Shown here piece by piece: positions 50,072-62,230 of a stretch of DNA of 64,000 bases. Numbering within the stretch: the stretch's first letter is position 1; each line of letters starts with the position of its first letter. The DNA is from Acanthopleura granulata (taxonomy: Eukaryota > Mollusca > Polyplacophora > Chitonida > Chitonidae): NCBI GenBank assembly GCA_016165875.1, contig JABBOT010000008.1:3648794-3712793 (forward strand), written 5' to 3'. The translations under genes and the position numbers were made by a program. The notes under the pieces were generated by a model. That model was given only the letters and a program-made list of their open reading frames with translations. It searched no databases and had not been told where the DNA came from.

Positions 50072-50091
50072 CTGGGCTTATAAAACTTGAA
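50072..50091 (-). other. Candidate 20-nt microexon or UTR exon
   Basis: On the - strand a pyrimidine tract ending TTTTTCTTGTTGTCAG is followed by only 20 nt (TTCAAGTTTTATAAGCCCAG) and a consensus donor GTGAGT. Both splice signals are strong for their separation. Whether it is used is unknown. Confidence 0.25.
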
Positions 50092-52271
50092 CTGACAACA
50101 AGAAAAAGCATTTTGTCCAAGGAGTCTGATGTATAACTGAACAAAGATAGACTCATGCTTTGGTTTTATAGATCATATCACAGGAACTGTGTAAGCAATA
50201 CCACTCAGAACAATAAATAATGCCATAAATGTATATACCCTTACAACAAATTGCATAGCATTAACAAAAAGAGCATCATAAATTATTGACTACAGGCAAA
50301 CACAAGTAGCTGCAATAAAAGACTTCTATATTGGGAAATCTAAATATACCCCTTATGATGTGATATACTTTATATGTACTGACTGATTTCATTTAGAGTT
50401 TTATGATGCACTTCAGAAATGAGCACAGTATGACAGAAGCCAGGCTATCAGGTGACTTGGCAGAAGTCAGAGGAAGCACCATAACGCACCAGGTAACTCA
50501 CACAAGGTAAGTGTCTCTTGTAATACAACACTGGAGGTAGAGGTGAGCACATGAGTGGATGCAGACTGGCACAAGATTATGCATAAAATAATCCAAGGAT
50601 TCATGTTCATCCTGATGGTATGTGATATGTAGGTACATTATTATCTATCTGGTAGCACATGAGTAAAGTGTATGCATGCTTACATACAATGCTAACATTA
50701 TATTAAATGTAGGTAAAATCATACAATGTATATGACATTTTATATGCAAAAAGCTAAAATGAGTCCAAATTTACACATACATATTTGTATTTACCTCCAA
50801 TAAGAAAATCTAAAAATTTGCTCCAGAACAATCGCTTCAACAACAAGCCATAATGCAATAATACCGTATTCTTGAGATCACCATTAGATTAGATTCACCA
50901 TTTATCTCACAAAAAGGTAAGTATTTAATTGGTGAAAATGTTCAAACTTCAGTCCATGCTGAAAGCAGTGAACTCAGCTTTTATTATAGACTCTGCAACT
51001 TCCTCAATAAAGCAGTTTCCTAGGAACTTTAACAAAAAACTGCCTGAATGACGCATGCTTATAAATGAAACATGTGCCCACCCAGTGAGTGATCTGTGTG
51101 AACCCATCAGGATCCAGAGCCTCATTATACAGGATATCCATGAGCGTTATGTTAAGTAGCAGGCAGGTTCTAAGTACAAATTAAACAAGTGAGGAATCTT
51201 ACTTAGTATTCAAAACTAAAAATAATAACAATAATATCCTTCTGCTTGACAGGAAATGTTACAGACTGCTACTCTTGTAAATGTTTGTTGCTACATGTAA
51301 ACCTATGAAACCTGAATTCCAAGCAATAGTTATTTCACTGATTTTACTTCCACTACTTAAAAGTATAAAACTGCCTACCTTGTGTGTTAAGGCAATCCCT
51401 GTAGACATGATTGGGGCATACAGGTCGCAGCCCTCCGGTGAGTTCATTAGCACAGGTGAGACAGGGGAAAAAGCATACAGGTAGAGCACAGGTGACAGCT
51501 TTGGTTCTCTGAGACAGTTTGATAGCTCAGGTCATGTAGGCTTCTTAAGGCTGCCCTTGCCAGTCTCAGGTAGTATCACAGGTAGGCCGACACTACCTCA
51601 TCCCACAGCCAGAGATATAGACTGGTCCCAGACATGGGGATAAAGAACAATGGGAGATTTCATTGTTACAGTTACAGGGGAGATGACTGTGGACTGCAAT
51701 CTGAGCAACTTCTGACAACTCCTGTCACAATGATCATCTGTACTCAGTGTGAAGTGAATACAATACAGCCATGAAGCTGACACAATAGCAGTGATAATGT
51801 GTCATTGAACTTGTGTTCACCTGGGTGATTTTACACGGTCTGGTAATCAGCACACCTATGGTCCTACAAATGACCCTCCGATCATGATTCCTGTGGCCAG
51901 ACAGAGCGCCCTAAGAGACGGCCCCTTGACAATGACACCAGATCCGAACTGCTGATAGCCAAATCACCTATCTCACCTAGACATGATAGATTTCCTGCCT
52001 TTAATATCCACATTAGGACTTTAATAACAAACTCTTACAGAGGTCACCTAACAAATTGAAATAACACAGATCTATATTCACATCATGATATCACTGTCTC
52101 CATATAGCAGGTACTAAAAGCTGTGAGTTTAATGTTGATATTTAAGTTAATCCCTTCCTTCTATCAACTCAATCTTCTCATTTACCAGATCAAAATAAAT
52201 AGTTGTGTAATTAAAACTAACTTGTTTGAGTGGCATTTAGAAGTTGGGGTGGAAGTACACAAGACAAGTCT

Positions 52272-52358
52272 TTCTTATGGATATACACTTGATAACGATG
52301 TTAGTATCTACATCGAAACATCGTGTTAATAAACCAGGAAGTTGTATATCCATAAGAA
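52272..52358. repeat. Foldback element (87 bp) with 16-bp perfect arms
   Basis: Left arm TTCTTATGGATATACA (52272-52287) and right arm TGTATATCCATAAGAA (52343-52358) are exact reverse complements; inside, CGATGT and ACATCG form a nested stem. May be a small MITE or a structured RNA; no terminal duplications were found. Confidence 0.7.
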
Positions 52359-52434
52359 TTTAAACTAAGTTAATATAAAATATAAGGTAGAATGAAATAT
52401 TTTTTTCAGCATTCTCCTGTGACTATGAATACAT

Positions 52435-52504
52435 AAAATAACGGTATAGGCACATCAAAATAACGGTATAGGCACATCAAAATAACGGTATAGGCACATC
52501 AAAA
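52435..52504. repeat. 22-bp tandem repeat, three copies
   Basis: Three identical units of AATAACGGTATAGGCACATC plus AA. Confidence 0.95.
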
Positions 52505-52605
52505 TTTCAGTCAAAAGTATTTCATCCTGTGACAATCATATTAACTTTAAATTCTGACCAGTAAGTCTCATTTTATAGAATAAACAGCTGATGGAAAAAT
52601 GAATA

Positions 52606-52860
52606 GAGCTTTATTTATTTTGTTCCCTTGATCGGTGTGTTCCACTGTGGTCAGAGGCACATCTACCATGCTTCATGCAGTCGTGTTTACTGATGGATTA
52701 GATGTACCACCTAAACACACCAAGTGACTGACGAACTTCATCATACAAATACAGCTCAGCTGCCCCTGTTTGAAATTCTAGCCCTACTAACCAAGGCCTT
52801 ATCATCTTTATGGTGAACCCCTTATACCACTCTGCCAGTGAAGGCCAGAGTCGGCATTGA
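52606..52860 (-). mobile_element. Degenerate SINE remnant
   Basis: Starts with an inverted A/T-rich tail (CTTTATTTATTTTGTTCCCT, then TTGATCGGTGTGTTCCACTG) and continues about 230 bp with a tRNA-like region (CTACTAACCAAGGCCTTATC on the + strand). Strongly diverged; no duplications found. Confidence 0.4.
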
Positions 52861-53244
52861 TCACCTAGCCTTGGCCGCAGCTCGGGAGCTGCATGAACTT
52901 GAAGGTCAGAGACATGGCAAGATCACCTAGAGTCCAGCCCACACGTAACACATGGGATGACAGGGTTACGTGTCAACGCACCAAAGGAAACAACTTGATA
53001 CAGATGAAGAGCTTTTAAGACGCCTACTGCATGTGCTCACTTAATTGCTTGCGGCCCACAGGTCCCAAGATGCCAACAATGATCAGGCTTCCCAGAAACC
53101 CAATACCTTAGCTGTCCTTGTGTAGAGGACATACAGGAAACTGGAGTCGGTCAGCATGAGGGCTGAGTGTCACATAAATTACACCTGCTAATAGAGGCAT
53201 CCTGTGGTCAGTGGGACGGACAGGTAAGTCTTTATCAAGGACCC

Positions 53245-53530
53245 TCACCAACCTGGAACATCCGCAATGTGATTGGCCTCAATCTGGAACACGGGCAATA
53301 TGTGATTTGCTCAACCTAGAACACTGGCAATGTGACAGGCTTCAACCTGGAACATGGGCAATAGGACTGACTCCTTTATCTGGAATGCACACAATGTGAT
53401 GGTTCAACCTGCATCAATAGTAATGTGGTTTAGGTTCAACTTACAGAATAGTCAACCCGATTTGCTCAACCTGGAACATTGGCAATATGATTGGGCTTCA
53501 ACCTGGAACACTTACAATGTGAGCTTGGCT
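53245..53530. repeat. Degenerate minisatellite of about 30 bp
   Basis: Recurrent CAACCTGGAACA followed by GGCAATGTGAT-like words, seven to nine diverged copies. Confidence 0.7.
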
Positions 53531-55034
53531 TCAAACATGAACAAGCCCAATGCAGCTCAGCTAACTTTAGAGAAACAGAAAAATTCTGTGCAATCTTTTA
53601 CATAACAGCCTAGAAGCCTCCTCCAAACCTCCACACCACAGACCACCAAGAGCAACAGAACCAGACAAAGTGTGACGAAAACAATAAGCTATGAATGTGG
53701 GAATAGACGTGAAAATTAGATTATGTCACACATGTAAGCATATACTGAACCCCCCCCCCCCATTTCTCAGATACAAACTTCTGATATCTCAAAAAATGAT
53801 TCTTACTTCACAAATATCGAAAGGGAAAATAACTTCTCAGTTTTCACTTTCCCTTAAATAAATTGTATTTCAATTGATTCCTTATCCATGATACTTTAAA
53901 TTTTAAATAAGAACTGTTTGATTCCATATAAAGTCCTCCAGGAGTTGAAAATGGAGGGGCTAGCACATGGATGTACAAGAATACAACAGAGTGATCTTTC
54001 AATCCGACAGGTAAGAACTCCATTTAATGGTCTGACACCAACATCATCGATCATGGCATTACCTCCATGCTGCTCCTGTATGGTAGAAAAGAAGTGTCCA
54101 GGGCCTGGGCATGTCTATATCCCTGTTCAGAGTAATCAATCTGTGTGCCCATTTACCTGTGTCCACATGTCCGCACTGATTGATCGCCTCAGGTAAGGTT
54201 AAACAACAGACTAATCCTGACGTAAATATATATGCCAAACTGCAGCTATTATGGTAAAGTGTAATCTAAACGTCTAAAAAGCTTTGTGTTTGTGGACTGT
54301 CAGTACATTCAGACCACCCTATGCTTTCTCGGAGACACTTTTTTTTTTTTTGTATATGAAAAGGTAACCTGAAATTCAACTCTCTCAATAAATTTTGGAC
54401 ACTTTGGACAAAAAATCATACTTTATCACTTCAAAGAAATTTAAAATATATACATAATATATACAATGCATATCAAAATAAATAATTATACAGGAAAACT
54501 AAGAAATTATGATTGATAAAAAAAGAGAATTAATAGATGTCAAAATGCGGCTATTGCTGTGGAGTACATTGGGATAATAAAAAGGCTACCTGTACATGAA
54601 CAGTCAGTACTTCAGATCTGACCCCTAATCCCATCCATCAGTCCCCCACTGTACTAAAGTCTACATTCTGCTCATAATCTGGCCAAGGCAGTCCAACCAT
54701 GGGCTATCGAGGCATGTCAGTGTGACCCAGGCTCCATGAGGTATGTTCTCAATGATACAACCACAGCTTCATTTCCTGAAGTAACAACATTATATTCCAG
54801 GTGTAAGACTATAATACAATATACAGCTCCTGTATTAGCAATGTAGGTGAGAATTAAAGTAAAAATTATAAAAGCTCACTATATACCAGTACACGGTAAT
54901 GTAATCCTACCCAAATAGTCATGGTCGAACCCGATGCTGGGCTAATGTACATGTAGCGTGTTTTGTAGTATGTTACATTTAACCACTCAGGAAACAGAAA
55001 CACCAGATGCTGTCTGAAACAGCATACCGCTCAC

Positions 55035-55052
55035 CTGTTGTGGCCCCGCCAT
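55035..55052 (-). CDS. Candidate alternative first exon of TRIM2/3 (MAGPQQ)
   Basis: ATG at 55052 (context ACCAATGGCG) gives MAGPQQ and then CAG|GTGAGC in phase 0, compatible with the TRIM main exon. The local sequence is GC-richer than its surroundings. Short, so the support is limited to the start context, donor and phase. Confidence 0.3.
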
Positions 55053-58000
55053 TGGTTCTGCCTAATAATTAACATCCGCAGATGTTATCTGGCTTCTTTG
55101 TTAATTGTATGCACGGCTGGAGCTTGATTAAATTTAAAGGTACAACTTTTTCCTAAAAGAAATATTCAAAGTTCTGTTTTGCTCCATCAAAAACTGTCAC
55201 AGGTTTCATGGGTACAGCTGCACAATGGTGCACCAAAACAAGGATTCCTCCGGAGCTGCAGTAGATATCCAATCACAGATGGGTGCGGACCTCAGTGCCC
55301 TGCTAACAAGGTTCTACAGGTATACCCCAGGTAAGGTGTGGTCTTCTTAAAAGCTCCTTCAGCAAACATTTTACATGGTTTTGAAGACCGGTATTAAAAC
55401 CTACCTGAACAAAGGAAGATTGTACTACATGTAGGTAATGCACCCATGTGGACAGCACACCATTATTACACAACACAGGTGAACTGATCCCAATGTCTAT
55501 GTATTGACTAAATGCAGGTAGTATAATGATTTAAGTCAAAGACAAGGGAACACCTCTACTGATTACACAGGCTACATAACATGTTATAATTGTCAGGTTG
55601 AAAAACATTAATCTACACAGGTAGCAAATCAAAACTTATATAGATCACCTATTGATTAAATGGTGATTTCTTAATGAGAATTTATCAGACAGATTGAGAG
55701 TTAATTAAATACTGTCAAAATGGAATCACACATCTGCAGAAAATCAGATTTAACGAATATCATCTGAAATATATGTTGGCAGATGGTACCTCACCATATA
55801 AATGTGAACTGGAAAGCTAAGTGTGTGTATTAATTCTTAATTCATAGGTGTTTTGAATAAAAAATTCTTGATTGGTGTTTTGCTGTGGCCCAGTATCCCT
55901 TTTCACTTGCTGGCTGGGACTTGCACAGATGGCATTTTGATATAATAAAGAAGTATTTCAGATCTGATTACTTTACACTCTTTTGTGTCTGAATGTCTTT
56001 TTGGAAGAACAGTTTCATTTTTGACAAATAAGGATATTATTAAATAAATGCAGTCTTCCAAACATATCACTTTCTACTTTAAAATCTGGTCAGATAATAC
56101 AGGTACAAAATCAAACTGGGTAGGGCCCAAGGAAAACTGTCACACCTTGTCAGCAACTTAACAAATCTCTTGACATATATCAACAGTTTAACCAACAGAA
56201 GTCTGATTCCAGCAAGTGACTTCATTGGTCAAAACAGGTCAACCAGTGAGGACAATCTATCCTTCATTTTTTTTACTACTGGGTGTGTCCCTTCCTTTTT
56301 TTATCTGGAGAGAGTACCACGAACATTTTAAAATCAAAATCTGACATGTAAAAATCATACATGAAAACTGTATCGCTCAAGATGATACTTATGTTTTTAA
56401 GACACACACCTGTGTGACAGTAATCAGACTACCTGGTCGGGCAGACCAGTCTTACCACAGCACAGGGTGGGGACACAGGTAGAACAACCTGACCACTATC
56501 TCTGTCACACGTCAATATTGACACAAAGTACATGTAGAATAGTCTGTTCAGTAATCCAATGTCATCACAACCCTATAACATTGCTGTAAAACCCAGGAGA
56601 TTATCCCCAGAGCAAACATATCCACTGTTTGCTCTCTCCCACACCAGTGTAAGAAATCGTGAGTTAAAGCTGTAACCATCTGAATAGATGAGAAAACAGA
56701 GCGTCAGGAACTAGCACATGAATGATAGAAGATTGCTACTGTACCAGTGTAAGTACAAAACACTGAGTAGAGAAGAGTGCAGTGGGTGAGTGGAACTGTT
56801 CAAGGCAGCCGTCTGAATCAAATGACACATGAAGCTGAGTCCATACCAGTATAAAATCACACCAAAATGTCAATGGTCATTTACAGGTATATTAAAATAA
56901 AAATTAAATAAAATGTCAATTGGGAAGTGTTGCTCTTCATGCACATATATCCCATTAACTACAATTACAAAGAAATTTACATACCTCTAGTGTACAGACC
57001 TTTGTCTAAATAACCATCATTACTTAAACATGGCTGTGCCACTATGGCAACTGAAATTTGATATAAATGGTTAAGTGCAGGCATGTTATTGCAGTATTCT
57101 GTGAATTCTGTGCATATTATAAGCTATCCCTATGTACATGTAGTGTATTAAAAAGACCCTGTGTATACAGGTATACATATAGCTATAATACAGATCATAG
57201 CTCTCTTAATATGGATAAGACTATAGCTGCAAAGTAGAATGTATATAGCATAGATAATGCTTGTATATAGCATGGCTAGCCCTGGATATAGATAGCTTGA
57301 GTAACTGTTTATGCTGTGTTATGTAATGCATATACAACAGCCAATCCCAGTACATAACACACATACTGAAGTCCTCCATGGAGCAAAGGCTAAGTGTGTC
57401 ATGAGCAGGTGTTGAACTCCTGAAGACCATTATACTGTCAGTACGTGAAGCTATATATGTGTACTCTAACTACAATACACTTATAGCTATTGGAGAATCT
57501 TGCTCCTACAAGAGTCCTTGGCATGTTGAACCCTCAAATTAGCTGGCAAGGCCTTTGGTGAACATATCTCAGCCTTCACCTATTTCATCCTAGTAAGTAA
57601 TAAAGGCACATTACACGCCCCTTGTATAAAGGACAAAGGAACCTTGCAACATCAAGGCCATTCAGATGTAAGTTAATGGTTTATGGATAGAAAAGGCGAA
57701 GAGAGTGGAATTTAGCCTTCAGCAGAGCTATAAAAGGTTGATAGATGACATAGCAATGATGTGTTTTATTTGGAATAGGAAGATTGGGTGCCTATAGCCT
57801 TGTACTGTTAGCAGGCTACCCCATGATGCTGACATGGTGGTATAGACATCACATTCCCTGAGTCATAGATGTATGGGTCATCAAAGGCCAGAGTTGCCAC
57901 CGAGAGATACGTCCAGGCACTAATCAATACTAGAGGTGAGATGATTGGCCAGCCTGGACCAACAGCCCGCCCCCAGCCCGGAACGACTAACAGCCTGCTA

Positions 58001-60330
58001 GCACAGCCAGCTTAGGTTGTACAGTCTGTTATTCGTGCCGATTTGACCACAGAAAGCTGTGGAGAGACTTGAACACAGTGCCTGTATACAGTTTACAGAA
58101 GGCTTCCTCTGACCACAACATGTGCTATCTGGAGAGTGTCCAGAATTTCAATGTTCACTTCTGATTTCAATGTTCAAAGCGTTACAATGATTGATCATAT
58201 CACAAGGAGCTAAACGTCAAGGATTCTGACGGCTTGCTTTCAAAACCTTTAGCTAAATGTTGCTATATTAAACGATTTACCAGTTGTCATATTTTTTGTA
58301 ATGATGGCATGTCCTAACATGCAGGAGTACAAATAAGCTTCTAAGCATTTTTTTGTTTCGTTTACTGAATAAATCGTTCTAAACACAATAAAGCTTCAGT
58401 TAATGATGCAGGCTTTGTGTGCCATCTAAACCTCTAGTATTAATTTAAAGGGAAGTACCATCGAAAAGGGCAGTCAGGAACTAAACTTATTTTCAAAATT
58501 TCTACTGACAAAAAGTATAGACAAGAAAGGGCATTATAATGACACAATGTCAAATATGCCCCAAAATTAAAAAAAATAATTGTGTTGATCTTTTTTGTTT
58601 ATTACTACACTGCTAATTTTTGTACTGAATTTTACGATCATCATTTCACGAGTTATAAATCTTTTAACAGTAAGTCCATAAATGTATTGTTGTTACATAG
58701 GTAATGAGACATGTCCTTGGAAGTTTTACCAAGGTGAAATAAACATCCGTGTGACAGCATAATTGGACTACTGAACACTCCATTACGGAATGTCCTTGAC
58801 CACGCAGAGCCAAAATATACAACTGTAGGATGCTACCTTGGCAACAGTTTTTGACTGACAATAACAAAACAAAAAACGCTGCCTGAATCTAGGCAATATA
58901 AACTGAGATTATTTATGTGTCTGTCATGACAAAAGCTTATACAGAAGGTCAAATGTATATATCCATTATCAAAAAACATGCTGTTATGTGCAAACGATCA
59001 TGTATCTAGTGACAACTGTACAACAATGGAACTGTCATGCCACAATTCATGTGAATGATTAGACCCACATGAAAAATTTGTTTGTTTCAAGAAACAAGCC
59101 AATTTGTGAAGTTTGCGTAGGTAAATTGGCTTATTATTGATTTTAAAGTTGTTTTTTGAAGGTAGGTTCTAAAGAGTACACATTAAGTGTGAAAGTCCTT
59201 CTAGAAATTATCTGTTAACAAATTTTTCCTCCAACAATCTGATTTAGTCTTGAAATTAAATTAGCCCAAATTAACATTTTACATTCGTTCAATAACAACC
59301 CAAATGCAGCAAGCTTAAATGCTAAAATGTCCAAAAAAAAAAAAATTCACAGATTAAGATGTTGATTTTAGTAAAATGGTTTTTGAGGTATAGCATTGCC
59401 CCCAAACAAGCTTTTAATTTATTTCTTGGTCTTATAGTTTTGTTAATGAAGCTTTTATATGCTGGCAGCCTTACTCAAGACAACTTACAATAAGATGTAC
59501 ATACATTCGAAGAAAATCGCAAAATCTGGAACATGTATGGAGCTACTTCAGATAAAATGGCACGAAATCTTTCTGTTAAGACAATGCCGAAATCATACAA
59601 GCCTACGTGTATATGATCCCTGACAATCAGACGAGGTCACAATGCCAACAATAAAGCCGTCAATTCTTGATCCTTGCCACGTCCTCATGTTCACATCATG
59701 GCAATGGATATGAAGGCACTGCACCACATAGCATATTCATTGCATCATTTGTTATATAACAGCCCTGCAACAAATAAAGGCCAAATCCTGAAGTATTCAG
59801 AATTTCTATGCATAACAGGATGGCGCACACAGCCATGCAGCTGTATTATGTAAGAAATTCGCATTACACAGTTTGGCCTCCAACATGAATACAGGTTTGT
59901 AAATTGCTCATTTTTCCAAATTCTGACAGTTGTATTAATCATAGAAAATCGTTTCTTTTTTTTTTTTTTGTAAGGTAGGATGATATCCTACAGGAAAAAT
60001 CCAAGCTTCAGCGTCACAAGCAATTAATGCCATACAAGAATAAGCATTCCATCATCAAAGCCATGACTAAAATTACACAAAATTGTCAGTAGTACATTCC
60101 TTGATATCAACCCAACACGCAATACACGAGTGTGAGCTACCTCACAGCCCCATACCCTGTTTTACCCATTTACCCTCAAGCATTACGACCACCAACGGTC
60201 ATCAGGTGATCGAAAATGTTGACGAATTACGGCAGTATGATGTCAAAATTTCATTGTTCTGCAACACCGGAAAAATCACCAAGCATCTAGTGTGACTTAT
60301 AATGTGGCCATATTTTCATTGTGCTATGAC

Positions 60331-60486
60331 CAGACACAACAGTGTTTCATTCCCAATGAAGACATCAGCGCTATTTCCCAGTGTAACAGCTATTAGGTAG
60401 CCTAGGGGTCAGGCACAACAGTGTTTCATTCCCAGAAGACATCAGCGCTATTTCCCAGTGTAACAGCTATTAGGTAGCCTAGGGGT
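60331..60486. repeat. Tandem duplication of about 78 bp
   Basis: Two copies (60331-60409 and 60410-60486) from CAG(A/G)CACAACAGTG to GTAGCCTAGGGGT, differing by one substitution and a 2-bp deletion, plus the start of a third copy (CAGGCACAA). Confidence 0.95.
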
Positions 60487-60670
60487 CAGGCACAAAATTA
60501 AAACCTGCCAGGCAAAGGACGTTATGTTTTGAAATATTCCATGATGAAGTGAGTCTGACCGGATAAACTCACTGTCTGTACAGACAGCTCTGACCACAGA
60601 AATGTCTACATGCAGTCAATACACAACACAACTATTCTAAAGAGTTTACATTTTTAGCATCAGTATAAAC

Positions 60671-60777
60671 AAATTCTGCGATGAGGACTAAAAAATTCTG
60701 CGATGAGGACTAAAAAATTCTGCCATGAGGACTACAAATTCTGCCCTGAGGACTACAAATTCTGCCCTGAGGACTAC
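60671..60777. repeat. 21/22-bp tandem repeat, five copies
   Basis: AAATTCTGCGATGAGGACTA and variants at 60671, 60693, 60715, 60736 and 60757. Confidence 0.93.
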
Positions 60778-61190
60778 ACTCTGTTATAAATTCGATTTAT
60801 ACCATACAGGCATATAAAGGGAGGAAGTCCTTCAATCTGTACAAAGTAGTAATTATAGCCCATTAAGTGGTCAATTCAGGATTAGAATGACTTCCCGATA
60901 CACTCTCTATCCAGATCTAAGCTCCTGCCCTGGACTTCCATAAAACCCAGTTTGTGTCATATTTCACAGATGTATTAGCAGCAGAGTGACAACAAAACGA
61001 AGCGCATTAAACTGATGGAAATAATCATTTTGATTATGAAGTGGAAAACTGCAAGACTGTAAGTGCTTGGTCCATGAATAAACAATGTAAAACAGCATTC
61101 TGTAGCAGCCATGGCAACTTTGTCAACATTGTATCAGTGGGGTAACATTGTACATATGTTATATCAGTGGAATAACATTACATTAAAGTA

Positions 61191-61449
61191 GGGGCCTCTG
61201 CAGCCCAGTGGGTTAGCGCACTAGCACGGCGCAATGACCCAGAAGCCTCCCACCAATGCAGTCGCTGTGAGTTCAAGTTCAGCTCATGCTGGTCTACTCC
61301 CCGACCGTATGTGGGAAGGTCTGCCAGCAACCTGCGGATGGTCGTGGGTTTGCCCCACGCTCTGCCTGGTTTCCTCCCACCATAATGCTGGCCGCCATCA
61401 TATAACAGAAATATTCTTCAGTGCGGCGTAAAACACCAACCAAATAAAT
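61191..61449 (+). mobile_element. Full-length tRNA-derived SINE with perfect 16-bp target-site duplications
   Basis: Flanked on both sides by ACATTACATTAAAGTA (61175-61190 and 61450-61465). The head has a tRNA-like A box (AGCCCAGTGGGTTAGCGCAC) and B-box-like GAGTTCAAGTTC; the body has CCAGCAACCTGCGGATGGTC and CATAATGCTGGCCGCC; the 3' end is GGCGTAAAACACCAACC plus AAATAAATA. The intact duplication suggests a fairly recent insertion. Other copies in the window define the same family. Confidence 0.9.
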
Positions 61450-61966
61450 ACATTACATTAAAGTATATCACTGAAGCACAATTACGATCATGCATGGTGG
61501 TATCAGTAGTGGTGTGAAAATTATGCTACCTGGGTAACACTAAACACTGGGTTGTAAACATTACACCTTTAGAGGAGTATAACATGGGATAACATTCTAA
61601 ATTGTATCAATGAAGTTCAACATTGCAAGCACAAGTAGATGTGTTAGAGAGTAAATGTATCAGTGATAGCTAACTTGTAAGCATTGTATAAAGACGTAAC
61701 ATGGAAACTATTCCGTCAGTAAAGAAATACTGAAAATGGGCGGTAAACCTCCAAAGCTGATCAGAGGTCAGCAGATTATTGATCAATAGCCAAATGTTTA
61801 CAGGCCCAGATTTTGTGAAATGTCACATTAAGTACATATTAATATGCCATATTAACATTACACACATGTACTTTGAAGGGAACTTGCATGCAAGGCTATA
61901 ACAAGACACCAAATTGCCTATCAAAGGACTCCACAGTGTACACGGTGTATGGTAGAGGGGTCTCAC

Positions 61967-62230
61967 CTTGGGGGCACTGGCTGGAGACAGTGCCTGTTCC
62001 CTGGTATCTTGTCTGGATGCTCATTCCTCAGTACTAGATCAGGGTGACCTTCACAGTACCCCAGGGGGTGGTAGGTAGGGGTGCGGCCAGGCTGCACGGT
62101 GCTTCCACCACCTTGTTAAGATTGGTCCTGTTTTTGTGGCATCTCACTCCTTTCCTCCTCCGTCACGAAGAATCTGGAGGCCCACTCTGGAACCATTGAT
62201 CTAGCATTGCTCAGTAGACCTGCCTCTGCA
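61967..62230 (-). other. Candidate 5' exon with a short upstream ORF
   Basis: On the - strand a donor CCCAAG|GTGAGACC ends a GC-rich segment. An ATG near 62199 opens 26 codons (MVPEWASRFFVTEEERSEMP...) and then TAA well before the donor, so if transcribed this would be 5' UTR with a short upstream ORF. The 5' limit is a guess. Confidence 0.22.

Noticed and set aside
61191..61290. tRNA gene
   Set aside because: A and B boxes are present but the segment is the head of a 259-bp SINE with target-site duplications and cannot fold into a normal acceptor stem with its flanks.
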